A stretch of DNA of 64,000 bases, from NCBI GenBank assembly GCA_910587655.1, contig CAJUND010000007.1, positions 1 to 64,000 of the forward strand. The letters are read 5' to 3'. Shown here one piece after another: positions 9,367-18,133 of this stretch (the first letter of the stretch is position 1; each line of letters opens with the position of its first letter). A program made the position numbers and the translations under genes. Under the pieces are notes generated by a model, which was not told the DNA's origin, made no database searches, and saw only the letters and a program-made list of their open reading frames with translations. The stretch is from an uncultured Agathobacter sp. (lineage in GTDB: Bacteria; Bacillota; Clostridia; Lachnospirales; Lachnospiraceae).

Positions 9367-10006
9367 AACGCACCTTCCTTTCTAAAACTGCCCCCGCAAT
9401 GGATACCGGCAGAAGAATCATCAGGTAAAACACCACTAAAAGCGCCAGACTCTCTGTAGTCTTATAATAAAGCCCGATCAGATCCTTTGCGGTAAACATT
9501 AAATCCATCAGACTGATAGCAGAAAATACGCTGGTTTCCTTGAGAAGAAAAATAACATTCGCCACAAATGCCGGAATACTGGTGGAAACCGCCTGCGGCA
9601 GCACGATATACCGCATGGTCTGCGCCCTGCTCATTCCAAGACTGTATGCGCTCTCCCTCTGGATGTTTTCCACGCCTTCCAGACCGCTGCGGAATGCCTC
9701 CGCCATATAGCCGCCGCCCAGAAACGCCAGACCTGCCACCCCGCAGACCTCCGGCGTCAGCGCCAGCCCCGTTTTCGGCAGTCCGTAATAAATGAAAAAC
9801 AGCTGGACGAGAAGAGGGGTGTTGCGGCTGACCTCGATATAGACTGTCACTATCTGCCGCAGGATGGGAATTTTTTCGTACAGCACCAGCGCACAGAACA
9901 GACCGGTAATGACTGCCAGAAAAATCCCTTCCATGCCCAGCCGCACGGTTAAAACTGCTGCACGCCTGTATAATGGCAGTACGTTTTCTATGTATGTAAA
10001 ATCCAC
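9347..10006 (-). CDS. Amino-acid ABC transporter permease (HisM/GlnP family)
   Basis: About 219 aa if translation starts at the GTG that opens VDFTYIENVL, which has AAAGAGG just upstream. The in-frame reading to 10132 would run back into the binding-protein gene and looks spurious. The EAA loop YSLGMSRAQTMRYIVLPQA and multiple membrane helices are clear. It follows the binding-protein gene by 22 nt in the same operon. Confidence 0.88.
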   Translation of the reverse strand: MDFTYIENVLPLYRRAAVLTVRLGMEGIFLAVITGLFCALVLYEKIPILRQIVTVYIEVSRNTPLLVQLFFIYYGLPKTGLALTPEVCGVAGLAFLGGGYMAEAFRSGLEGVENIQRESAYSLGMSRAQTMRYIVLPQAVSTSIPAFVANVIFLLKETSVFSAISLMDLMFTAKDLIGLYYKTTESLALLVVFYLMILLPVSIAGAVLERKVRYAGFGT

Positions 10007-10028
10007 CGCTGCACCTCTTTCCTGCTTT

Positions 10029-10913
10029 TTACTGCTGCACGCCTTCGACCACAAGGGTGTCTTTGTATTCATCACCGTATGTTCCGGCAAGGGTTTCCTC
10101 ATAGTCTTTGCGGAAAAACTGCTCTTTCCCAAGCTTTTCCATATCTTCGTTTATCCACTCCAGCAGCGTGGTATTTCCTTTCGTCACTGCCGGGGCAATC
10201 GTATCATTGCTGCCAAGGCTTGGAATCCCCACCGTGTATCCGTCATTCTGTAACGAAAATGCAATTACTTCGGTGTTGTCATTTGCCCATGCAATACCGG
10301 TTCCGTTTTCAAACGCCTCCTTTGCGGTTGCGTAGGAATCAAATTTCTGCAGCAGAATATCCGGGTAATTTCTGGTCAGCCAGGTTTCCGCCGTGGTACC
10401 GGAAATGACAATTATTTTATCATCAGCTCCCAGTTCGTCCAGGCTTTTTACCACATTGTCATTCCGGCTTACCACGCCAAGCGCCACATTCATGTACGGA
10501 CTGGCGAAATCCACCTCTTCCCTGCGCTCATCCGTTACCGTAAAGTTTGCAAGAATCATATCCACTTTCCCGGTCTGTAAATACTCAATCCGGTTTGCCG
10601 CCTCAGTGGAAACGTAATTTACTTTTACTCCTAAGTCCTCCGCCAGTCTGTCGGCAAAATAAACATCATAGCCTTTGTAATCCCCGTTTTCATCCACATA
10701 GCCAAACGGATTTTTATCGGAAAACACACCAATGTTTATGGTTCCGTCCTCTTTAATTTCATCCAGCGTCCGGAATATTTCCTTACTCTCCGTTCCTTTT
10801 GCCGGATTCTCTTTATCCACGACAGCGGCTTTATTTCCGCAGCCTGCCAGACTCCCTGTTAATGCTAATGCCAGTGCCAGCCCAATTCCTGTCCATTTTT
10901 TAAAATTCTTCAT
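10029..10913 (-). CDS. Amino-acid ABC transporter substrate-binding lipoprotein
   Basis: 294 aa from the ATG of MKNFKKWTG (GAGGAG upstream; the longer frame reads back into the C-S lyase gene). A lipoprotein signal ends in LAGCGN. The rest is a SBP_bac_3 fold: IGVFSDKNPFGYVDENGDYKGYDVYFADRLAEDL and later ANFTVTDERREEVDFASPY. It probably captures cystine or another sulfur amino acid outside the cell; this is inferred from the operon, since the pocket cannot be read by eye. Confidence 0.9.
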   Translation of the reverse strand: MKNFKKWTGIGLALALALTGSLAGCGNKAAVVDKENPAKGTESKEIFRTLDEIKEDGTINIGVFSDKNPFGYVDENGDYKGYDVYFADRLAEDLGVKVNYVSTEAANRIEYLQTGKVDMILANFTVTDERREEVDFASPYMNVALGVVSRNDNVVKSLDELGADDKIIVISGTTAETWLTRNYPDILLQKFDSYATAKEAFENGTGIAWANDNTEVIAFSLQNDGYTVGIPSLGSNDTIAPAVTKGNTTLLEWINEDMEKLGKEQFFRKDYEETLAGTYGDEYKDTLVVEGVQQ

Positions 10914-12112
10914 CGTCTTTTCTCCTCTCTTATTTTTCCTGTCATCTGCGCCAGCCGTTCCAGCGCCTCTTTTAACACACTTTTCGGACACGCCACATTG
11001 ATTCTCTGGAATCCCCTTCCGCATGCCCCGAATATCCTGCCGCTGTCCAGCCACAGCTTCGCCTCATGAATGATACGGCGGTCAAGCTCTTCTGTCTCCA
11101 GTCCCAGACCGTTAAAGTCCAGCCAGACGAGATACGTCGCTTCATGCTCACCCATGGTGACATTTTGCATATGCTCCTTTACAAAGCTTCTGGTAAATTC
11201 GATATTTTCTTTTATGTAAGAAAGCATGGCGCGATACCATTCCTCCCCGTTTTCATATGCCGCCTCACACGCCACCAGTCCCATAAGACCGGGCTGGCTG
11301 ACGCCTGCTTTGTCCAGCTCCTTTTTAAACATCCGCCTTAACCTGGGATTGGGAATAAAAATATTGGAAAGCTGCATTCCCGCCAGATTAAACGTCTTGC
11401 TCGGCGAGGTACAGGTGATACTGATGTCTTCATACTCTTTTTTTAATCCGGCAAACACATGGTGTTTTCCCTGGAAAATAAAATCATGGTGGATTTCATC
11501 ACTGACAACCACGACCCCGTATGTTACGCAGATATCCCCAAGCCGCAGCAGCTCTTCTTTTGTCCACACCCTTCCCGCCGGGTTATGCGGACTGCACAGT
11601 AAAAACAGCCGGACGTTCTCCTCTTTGATTTTTCTTTCAAAATCCTCAAAATCAATATGGTACCTGCCATCCTCACCCAGATATAAATCGCTGCTTACCA
11701 GTTTCCGTCCGTTATCCTCTGTCACTTCCGAAAACGGGTAATAGACCGGCTGCTGGACCATTACGGCATCCCCCGGCCTGGTATAAGCCTTTACCGCCAT
11801 TGCCAGGGAAAATACGACGCCCGGCGTCTTTAACAGCCACTTTTCCTGCACGTCCCAGCCGTGGTGGTTTTTCATCCATGCCCTTACGCTTTCAAAGTAC
11901 CCATTCTGTGCTTCACTGTAGCCAAAAATTCCGTAACATGCACATTTTACAAGCGCATCCTCCACATAAGATGAAGTTTTAAAGTCCATGTCCGCCACCC
12001 ACATCGGCAGCACATCCTCCGGCATGCCCCGTGCCTTTGCAAAATCATATTTCAGACACTTTGTATTCCTCCGGTTTATGACCGTATCAAAATCAAGATT
12101 TCTCTCTGCCAT
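10910..12112 (-). CDS. patB: MalY/PatB-type C-S lyase (PLP aminotransferase fold)
   Basis: 400 aa from the ATG of MAERNLDFD, chosen for the GAGGAGG upstream; it overlaps metB by 20 nt. Class I/II aminotransferase features typical of PatB/MalY are seen: LPMWVADMDFKTS, SPHNPAGRVWTKEEL, VVVSDEIHHDF and the PLP lysine in SPSKTFNLAG. These enzymes cleave cystathionine or cysteine to pyruvate, ammonia and a thiol. With the trans-sulfuration enzyme and the importer it would let cells move sulfur between cysteine and homocysteine. Confidence 0.9.
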   Translation of the reverse strand: MAERNLDFDTVINRRNTKCLKYDFAKARGMPEDVLPMWVADMDFKTSSYVEDALVKCACYGIFGYSEAQNGYFESVRAWMKNHHGWDVQEKWLLKTPGVVFSLAMAVKAYTRPGDAVMVQQPVYYPFSEVTEDNGRKLVSSDLYLGEDGRYHIDFEDFERKIKEENVRLFLLCSPHNPAGRVWTKEELLRLGDICVTYGVVVVSDEIHHDFIFQGKHHVFAGLKKEYEDISITCTSPSKTFNLAGMQLSNIFIPNPRLRRMFKKELDKAGVSQPGLMGLVACEAAYENGEEWYRAMLSYIKENIEFTRSFVKEHMQNVTMGEHEATYLVWLDFNGLGLETEELDRRIIHEAKLWLDSGRIFGACGRGFQRINVACPKSVLKEALERLAQMTGKIREEKRR

Positions 12113-13271
12113 GCAATTCCTCCTCAACTTCAGCAAACACCTGCCCTAATTCCTCCAGTAAATCCTTACAGTTTTCAATCCCCACCGAAAGTCTTAAGGT
12201 GCTGTCAGTAATTCCGTTTTTCGCCAGAATTTCCGGCGGAACGTCCGCATGCGTCTGCGTGACCGGGTAGGTTAAAAGCGTTTCCACACCGCCAAGGCTT
12301 TCCGCAAATTTTATCATTCTGACCTTTTCCAGAACCGCAAGCGCAAACTCCCTGCTCTCCACCTGAAACGTCAGCATTGCCCCGAAGCCGCGCGCCTGTT
12401 TTCTCATAATGTGATAGCCGGGATGTTCCGGCAGTCCCGGATAAATGACCTTTGTCACCGCCTTTTGCCGGTTCAGCCAGTCTGCGATTTTTACCGCATT
12501 TTCCTGTGCCCGGTCCATCCGGATTCCCAGTGTTTTGATACCGCGCAGAATCAGAAAACAGTCAAACGGCGCCAGTCCCGCCCCGGTCGTTTTAATGAGA
12601 AAACGAAGCTGTTCACTGATATCCTCCCGGTCCGTTACAAGAAATCCCGCCAGCGTGTCATTATGCCCGCCTAAGTATTTTGAACCGCTGTGCAGCACAA
12701 TGTCCGCGCCAAGCGTCAGCGGATTCTGAAAATACGGGGAAAGAAACGTATTGTCCACGATAAGAAGCAGTCCGTGTTTTTTTGAAATTTTCGAAAGCGC
12801 TTTAATATCGGTCACATTCATCATCGGATTGGTCGGCGTTTCAATATAAACCGCCTTTGTATTTTCATTTATGTATGCTTCCACGTCGTCCTTACAACAG
12901 TCAATACTGGAAAACGTAATCCCGTTTTTTTCGGATACGTTCTGAAACAGCCGGATGCTTCCGCCGTATAAATCAGAATCCACAATCAGGTGGTCACCCG
13001 GATGAAACAGCTCCATCAGCAGGGAAACTGCTGCCATTCCGGTTGACAGCGCAAATGCATCCGTGCCGTTTTCCAGCGACGCCACCACTTTTTCCAGATG
13101 CTCCCTGGTCGGATTCTGCAGTCTGGTGTAATCATAGCCCGTGCTTTTTCCTACGCCCGGATGGGCATAGGTCGCGGTCTGGTAAATCGGATAGCTGATG
13201 GCCCCGTAATTTTCATTTTTCCCTTCATCCTCCTCCAGATGAAGGCATCTTGTTTCTATTTCCCTTGACAT
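12093..13271 (-). CDS. metB: Cys/Met-metabolism PLP enzyme (cystathionine gamma-synthase/lyase family)
   Basis: 392 aa, full family length. The motifs are YDYTRLQNPT (phosphate-binding Tyr and Arg), LSTGMAAV, ETPTNPMMNVTDI, VDNTFLSPYFQNPL and the PLP-lysine segment HSGSKYLGGHND. The family includes MetB, MetC and gamma-lyases, and sequence reading alone does not fix the reaction. The operon partners (PatB, methionine and cystine importers, gamma-glutamylcysteine synthetase) place it in trans-sulfuration. Confidence 0.88.
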   Translation of the reverse strand: MSREIETRCLHLEEDEGKNENYGAISYPIYQTATYAHPGVGKSTGYDYTRLQNPTREHLEKVVASLENGTDAFALSTGMAAVSLLMELFHPGDHLIVDSDLYGGSIRLFQNVSEKNGITFSSIDCCKDDVEAYINENTKAVYIETPTNPMMNVTDIKALSKISKKHGLLLIVDNTFLSPYFQNPLTLGADIVLHSGSKYLGGHNDTLAGFLVTDREDISEQLRFLIKTTGAGLAPFDCFLILRGIKTLGIRMDRAQENAVKIADWLNRQKAVTKVIYPGLPEHPGYHIMRKQARGFGAMLTFQVESREFALAVLEKVRMIKFAESLGGVETLLTYPVTQTHADVPPEILAKNGITDSTLRLSVGIENCKDLLEELGQVFAEVEEELHGREKS

Positions 13272-13292
13272 AATGGTCTCCTTTTCCTCAAT

Positions 13293-14597
13293 TCAGCAGG
13301 CAAGACTGTCAAAAAAAGTCTTTTCCTTTGCGCATTCCTCCTGCCTTGCCTTTGCAAGCTCCATGCCCTTTTTCACAAATCCGCCCTGAAACTGTTTTCG
13401 AATTTTCCATGCATAACGGTTGTCGGCGTCCTCAAATTTACGGTATTCAAAATCCAGGATGTCTGCGGTATCAATTCCGTTTTCCCGGAAAAATGTTTTC
13501 ATGGCGTCTATCATGTTTACCGCCGCCTGCGCCACGGAACAGATACTGCCGTCCGGCAGCGCGATTTTAACAGTCTTTAAATCATAATGCGCCGCATTCT
13601 TAAAATTCTGCACCGCCTGCACCTGGTGCTTTACGGCAAATTTTTCCTGCGGTTTGCACAGGAGCCATATCATCAACAGCTGCGCAAACAGCACGTCCTT
13701 CACCTCAAGCCCCTCTGGACGCAGCGGGTTTAAGTCAAACATCCGCAGCTCGATATGGCTGACGCCGTCTGTTTTCAGGGAATCCAGGGTATTATCCCCC
13801 GCCGGTTTCAGCCGGACTGGATAATACAGCTCTGACGGCGCTTTTAACAGGCCGTTGTCCACATAGCTTTTGATACTGTCCGCATAGGCTCCGATACTAC
13901 GGTAATCGAACAACGGGGCAAAATCGTTCCAGTATCCCAGCTCGCTGCAGCGTACCGACGCCAGTCCCATAAAAACATCCGAACCGCAAACGCCCTTTTC
14001 CACAAAGGAACTGTCCAGCAGCGGGCTTGCCGCAGTAACTGCGGTCAGTATCCATCCATAGATGGCAAGGTTTTCCGCCAGTTTTAAATATATCCGGTTC
14101 TTATAATCCGAAAAATTCTTACCGCCCTGAATCTGAAAGCCGTGGCGCAGCAGCTCCTCGGAAAAAGAAAAATTCACATGGATGCCGCAGAATGTCATTT
14201 TATATCTCCCGTACTTATCCGATAAATAATCCCGGTAACGTGTCTTAAACTGTTCCGGTCCTCCGAAAGCGGCAACCGGAATGTCATTTTCATTTCTGAT
14301 ATAAGGCGGATTGGAAAACGGCCAGAGATATTCCCGTTCGGAAAGATTCTTTAAGGTCTTCTGTATCATCGTATTATGCTCTTTCAGTTCCTGCACGGCA
14401 GCAGCTGCCGTTGTATGCACGCGGGTATTGATTTCCGTCTGGTTCTCACAGAAATCCCTGACAACGGAATCATGATTTTCAAACGGATGCCTGGTATGGG
14501 CAAATGTACCGTCCCCCAGTACCCGCAGGCTTTCTTTTTCCAGTCCGAACATGCCGTCCCTTATATGTTTTTTCATATATGAATCATTAAGTAACAT
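13293..14597 (-). CDS. gshA: Glutamate-cysteine ligase (gamma-glutamylcysteine synthetase)
   Basis: 434 aa. The GshA family opening MFGLEKESLRVL is clear, followed by NQTEINTRVH, WPFSNPPYI, MTFCGIHVNFSFS and HIELRMFDLNPL. It ligates glutamate to cysteine using ATP. It lacks the ATP-grasp C-domain of bifunctional GshAB (about 750 aa), and no separate gshB is nearby. The product may therefore stay at gamma-Glu-Cys, or be completed elsewhere. It is preceded by GTAGGAGG and lies 11 nt downstream of the amidotransferase gene. Confidence 0.92.
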   Translation of the reverse strand: MLLNDSYMKKHIRDGMFGLEKESLRVLGDGTFAHTRHPFENHDSVVRDFCENQTEINTRVHTTAAAAVQELKEHNTMIQKTLKNLSEREYLWPFSNPPYIRNENDIPVAAFGGPEQFKTRYRDYLSDKYGRYKMTFCGIHVNFSFSEELLRHGFQIQGGKNFSDYKNRIYLKLAENLAIYGWILTAVTAASPLLDSSFVEKGVCGSDVFMGLASVRCSELGYWNDFAPLFDYRSIGAYADSIKSYVDNGLLKAPSELYYPVRLKPAGDNTLDSLKTDGVSHIELRMFDLNPLRPEGLEVKDVLFAQLLMIWLLCKPQEKFAVKHQVQAVQNFKNAAHYDLKTVKIALPDGSICSVAQAAVNMIDAMKTFFRENGIDTADILDFEYRKFEDADNRYAWKIRKQFQGGFVKKGMELAKARQEECAKEKTFFDSLAC

Positions 14598-14607
14598 CGT
14601 TTTCCTC

Positions 14608-15381
14608 CTACAGTCTTGAATAATCCAGAAAAAGCATTTTCATTTTTTCCGGGTCCTCCACATAAGTAAATCCGTGGTCTGTTCCTCTTTTTACCAGCTT
14701 CCCGCCCTTATATGCCAGCAGCGTGTTTACCGGAAGCGGTTTCCATTCCCCTCCATCCAGCGGAACCGTGGAAAAAACAAATCCTCCGTTTCTTTCTGTT
14801 ACATGCAGTCCGTTGTTACAGTTCGTGTGGACGTAAAAATACTCTCCGTCGCAGATTAACAGGTTGAGTTTATTTTCCGGTGCAATTTCACGGATGATTT
14901 CATCAAGCAGGTAAAACCGTGTTTCTGCATCCGGCGAATGAGCGTTTTTACCCTGGTATTTGTTTATCCTGTCTGTCAGGAAATATAAAATGCGTTCACT
15001 GTCAGTCTGTCCCTCCTGCTTATAAAAATACGGATCCGTTGCTTTCCCCTCAAATATGGTTCCGTTGTGCGCCAGTGTCCATACACGCCCGGAGGAATCT
15101 TTCCTGACAAAGGGATGGCAGTTTTCGTATTCCATGTTTCCCTTTGTTGCCAGACGGATATGTGCAATCATATGATCTGCATAAATGGGACTGCTTAGAT
15201 ATTCTTTTAATTTTGCACTTTTTTCTGCTTCCACTGCCTGTTTTTCAATCCGTACCGTGTTTTTTTCAAAAAACGCCATTCCCCATCCGTGGGGATGCCT
15301 GACGCCGTGCGAAAAAAACACGGAGAGCAGATCATTCAGCTGTATTTTCCCGGAAGTATTTACTCCAAATAATTCACACAT
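14608..15381 (-). CDS. Class II glutamine amidotransferase (EgtC/Dug3-like)
   Basis: 257 aa. The Ntn nucleophile Cys2 is in place (MCELFGVN), with the oxyanion and substrate motifs RHPHGWGMAFF, HIRLATKGN, NCHPF and LAHNGTI. Standalone members of this family (EgtC, Dug3, YafJ) hydrolyse gamma-glutamyl bonds. Being 11 nt upstream of gshA it may trim or recycle a gamma-glutamyl thiol; this is inference. It follows the tRNA-like sequence in the same transcript. Confidence 0.85.
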   Translation of the reverse strand: MCELFGVNTSGKIQLNDLLSVFFSHGVRHPHGWGMAFFEKNTVRIEKQAVEAEKSAKLKEYLSSPIYADHMIAHIRLATKGNMEYENCHPFVRKDSSGRVWTLAHNGTIFEGKATDPYFYKQEGQTDSERILYFLTDRINKYQGKNAHSPDAETRFYLLDEIIREIAPENKLNLLICDGEYFYVHTNCNNGLHVTERNGGFVFSTVPLDGGEWKPLPVNTLLAYKGGKLVKRGTDHGFTYVEDPEKMKMLFLDYSRL

Positions 15382-15400
15382 AACAGTTACCTCTTTTTAA

Positions 15401-15470
15401 TGATACCGGAGGGACTCGAACCCACAACTTCGGTTTTGCGAACCTATGCCATTCCAGCGGCCACGGCATC
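15401..15470 (-). tRNA. tRNA-Cys-like sequence (degenerate, probably a pseudo-tRNA)
   Basis: 70 nt fold as a cloverleaf on the minus strand. The acceptor GATGCCG/CGGTATC is 7 bp with one G-U, followed by discriminator A. The D stem is GCC/GGC, and a near-standard T loop TTCGAGT sits on GTGGG/CCCTC with one mismatch. The anticodon stem TAGGT/ACCGA has one A-G mismatch. Its 7-nt loop TCGCAAA places GCA (Cys) at the anticodon, but position 33 is C instead of the universal U. No CCA is encoded. It sits between metI and the amidotransferase gene, inside a cysteine/methionine operon. Confidence 0.6.
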
Positions 15471-15475
15471 AGATA

Positions 15476-16132
15476 TCAGCTTCTTTTATCAATGCGGCTG
15501 ACAATCCGTATTCCCACTTCCTGAAACAGCTGGACAATCAGTACGAGAAACGCCACCGTAATTAACATAATATCCGTCTGGTAACGGTAATATCCATAAT
15601 TGATGGCAATCGCCCCCAGACCGCCGCCTCCTACAAATCCCGCCATGGCGGAATATCCAAGTATGGTTGCCATGGAAATCAGGGAACCCACCAGAAGGGA
15701 TGGCGCAGCTTCCGGCAGCAGAACCTTATATATAATCTGGAACCGGGTAGAACCCATGGACACTGCCGCCTCCACCACGCCGGGATTAACCTCCTTTAAG
15801 GAAGATTCCACCATTCTTGCCACATAAGGCGCGGCTGCCACTACCAGCGGGACAATCGTTGCGGTTGAACCAATCATGGTTCCCACTACCAGCCTGGTAA
15901 ACGGTATAATTGCCACCAGTAAAATCAGAAACGGTACGGACCGTACCAGATTGATAAAAATTCCCACAATAAAATGTATTACCCTGTTTCTGCAGATTCC
16001 CTGCCTGTCGGTCACAAAGCTGACAACACCCAGCGGAATGCCTGCCAGATAGGCAATCACTGTGGATACAACTGTCATATATAATGTTTCCTTTATTCCG
16101 TTTGCCAGTAATTCTATCATCTGCTGATTCAT
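15476..16132 (-). CDS. metI: Methionine ABC transporter permease
   Basis: 218 aa with five hydrophobic segments and the EAA loop AVSMGSTRFQIIYKVLLPEAAPSL, the MetI pattern. It overlaps metN by 4 nt (translational coupling). With MetN and MetQ it forms the methionine (D/L-Met, possibly Met sulfoxide) importer in the membrane. Confidence 0.94.
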   Translation of the reverse strand: MNQQMIELLANGIKETLYMTVVSTVIAYLAGIPLGVVSFVTDRQGICRNRVIHFIVGIFINLVRSVPFLILLVAIIPFTRLVVGTMIGSTATIVPLVVAAAPYVARMVESSLKEVNPGVVEAAVSMGSTRFQIIYKVLLPEAAPSLLVGSLISMATILGYSAMAGFVGGGGLGAIAINYGYYRYQTDIMLITVAFLVLIVQLFQEVGIRIVSRIDKRS

Positions 16133-17127
16133 GCGCCGTTTCCTCCTTCCTCAAAATGTATCTGATTTCTTTTTAAAAAGTCCCGGACAAGGTTTTTCTT
16201 TTCCTCATCCTCCGGCAGTTCGATTAACATCTGCCCGTATGCCCTGCCGCCGATATTTTCTGTATTTGCACCCAGAATATTTACCTTTGTATTACATTCC
16301 AGTACCAGTGTGGCTATCACCGGTTCAAACGACGACTGTCCGTCAAAGGCAATCCGTATGCGGTTTCTCCCAGCGTCTGAACCGGCTTCATCCTTATCCG
16401 GCAGAATCAGCCGCCTTGCCGTTTCTGATTTCGGATTTAAAAAGACCTCTTTTACCTCGCCGGATTCCTGTATCACCCCATTGCTCATCACCGAAACACG
16501 GTCACAGATTTGCTCCACTACCCGCATTTCATGCGAAATAATAACAATTGTCACACCAAGCGTTTCATTGATTTTTTTCAAAAGAGCCAGGATGGAACGC
16601 GTGGTAATCGGATCCAGTGCGCTGGTTGCCTCATCACACAGCAGTACGCTGGGATTTGTTGCCAGCGCCCTTGCAATGGCAGTCCTCTGTTTCTGTCCGC
16701 CGGACAGCTGGGACGGATATGCCTTTGCCTTTTCTTCCATATCCACCAGCGCAAGAAGCTCCTTTGCGCGTGATGTCCGCTCTTTTTTCGGCATCTTTGC
16801 CAGTTCCAGGGGATAGCAGATATTTTCCAGTACGCTTCTCTGCTCCAGTAAATTAAACTGCTGGAAAATCATTCCCATCTTTTGCCTAGCAGTGCGCAGT
16901 TCCTTTTCGCCGGCAGACGTCAGCTCTTTGTGATTATAGTAAACCCTGCCTGCCGTCGGCATTTCCAGCAGATTGATACACCGGACCAGTGTGGATTTTC
17001 CTGCGCCTGAAAATCCGATTATACCGTAGATTTCCCCCTTTTTTATATGTAAACTTACGTCGTTTACCGCCGTCACTTTTTTGTTTTTCGAGGAAAATTC
17101 CTTTGTTATATGTTCCAGGCGAATCAT
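16129..17127 (-). CDS. metN: Methionine ABC transporter ATPase
   Basis: 332 aa. Walker A GFSGAGKST, Q-loop MIFQQFNLLEQRS, signature LSGGQKQR, Walker B VLLCDEATSALDP and ISHEMRVV are intact. The extra C-terminal NIL/ACT-like domain (residues about 255-332) is typical of MetN and confers feedback inhibition by internal methionine. It lies between metQ and metI. Confidence 0.95.
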   Translation of the reverse strand: MIRLEHITKEFSSKNKKVTAVNDVSLHIKKGEIYGIIGFSGAGKSTLVRCINLLEMPTAGRVYYNHKELTSAGEKELRTARQKMGMIFQQFNLLEQRSVLENICYPLELAKMPKKERTSRAKELLALVDMEEKAKAYPSQLSGGQKQRTAIARALATNPSVLLCDEATSALDPITTRSILALLKKINETLGVTIVIISHEMRVVEQICDRVSVMSNGVIQESGEVKEVFLNPKSETARRLILPDKDEAGSDAGRNRIRIAFDGQSSFEPVIATLVLECNTKVNILGANTENIGGRAYGQMLIELPEDEEKKNLVRDFLKRNQIHFEEGGNGA

Positions 17128-17153
17128 TCTGCTTTCTCCTTTTTCAAATCATC

Positions 17154-18014
17154 TTAAAATACAGGAACAACTGCCCCTTCGTATTTTTCCTCAATAAACT
17201 TCTTTACCTCATCAGACTTCACCGCGTCAACCAGTGCCTTTATCTTTGCATCGTTTTCGCTGCCTTCTTTGACCGCAATAATATTTGCATAGGTCTGTGC
17301 CGCCAGGGAATCCGCTTTTTCCACCGCCAGCGCATCCTTAAGCTTTAAGCCTGCCCCGATTGCATAATTGGCATTGATGGCGGCTGCGTCCACATCCTGC
17401 AGCGCACCCGGAAGCTGCGCTGCTTCCAGTTCTTTTATTTCAAGGTTCTTCGGATTTTCCACAATGTCTGTTACGGTTGCCGTAATTCCGGCATCTTCCT
17501 TTAGCTTAATCAGTCCTTCATCCTGCAACAGCAGCAGCGCCCTCGCTTCATTTGTTGTATCGTTCGGAACTGCTATGACCGCATTGTCCGCTAAGTTTTC
17601 CAGACTGTCGGATTTTCCTGCATAAATGCCGAACGGCTCGTAATGGATATCCGCGACGCTTACAATGTGTGTATTGTTTTCCTTATTAAAATCCTCCAGA
17701 TACGGCAGATGCTGGATAAAATTCGCATCCAGTTCCCCGCTCTCCAGCGCTGTATTTGGAATCACGTAGTCGTTATATTCGACCACTTCCAGCTCGTAGC
17801 CCTGCTCTTTCAGCTTTTCGGAAACGGAATTTAATATCTCTGCATGAGGGGTAACGCTTGCACCCACCGTAATCTTTTCCAGTTCCTTTTCGGAATCTTC
17901 CTTTGTCACCTGTGTTTTTTTATCTGCCGTGGCAGCTGTTGTATTACTGCAGCCTGCCAGCAGTCCTCCTGCTACTCCAAGGGTTAATAATGCTGCAAGT
18001 ATTTTCTTCTTCAT
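17154..18014 (-). CDS. metQ: Methionine-binding lipoprotein
   Basis: 286 aa from the second Met (ATG at 18014), which stands about 8 nt after GGAGG; the ATG at 18020 is too close. The lipobox is GGLLAGCSN. The NlpA/MetQ fold shows ITVGASVTPHAEIL, NDYVIPNTALESGELDANFIQHLPYL and AIVAVPNDTTNEARAL-type segments. It is the first gene of the long minus-strand sulfur run and carries the Rrf2-type operator in its leader. Confidence 0.94.
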   Translation of the reverse strand: MKKKILAALLTLGVAGGLLAGCSNTTAATADKKTQVTKEDSEKELEKITVGASVTPHAEILNSVSEKLKEQGYELEVVEYNDYVIPNTALESGELDANFIQHLPYLEDFNKENNTHIVSVADIHYEPFGIYAGKSDSLENLADNAVIAVPNDTTNEARALLLLQDEGLIKLKEDAGITATVTDIVENPKNLEIKELEAAQLPGALQDVDAAAINANYAIGAGLKLKDALAVEKADSLAAQTYANIIAVKEGSENDAKIKALVDAVKSDEVKKFIEEKYEGAVVPVF

Positions 18015-18036
18015 TTTCATATCCTCCTTTTCAATT

Positions 18037-18096
18037 ACCTATTCGGTTGATAGGTTTATATTACTCTCTTTATTAGCTTTTGTCTAATTAAAAAAA
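18037..18096 (-). promoter_or_regulatory. metQ promoter with Rrf2-type operator
   Basis: On the minus strand TAGACA and TAATAT are separated by 17 nt (sigma-A type). The operator ACCTAT-N7-ATAGGT (18037-18055) follows directly at about the transcription start, where a bound repressor would block initiation. It is the same core and spacing as the operator beside the Rrf2 gene. Confidence 0.65.
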
Positions 18097-18133
18097 ACTA
18101 CAGGAGGTTATAGGTTTTGGCTATAACCTCCTG
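18093..18133 (-). terminator. Intrinsic terminator overlapping the MATE gene stop codon
   Basis: CAGGAGGTTATAG (18101-18113) pairs perfectly over 13 bp with 18121-18133. On the minus strand it is followed by a run of eight T. The MATE stop codon (TAG, 18121-18123) lies inside the stem. Confidence 0.85.
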
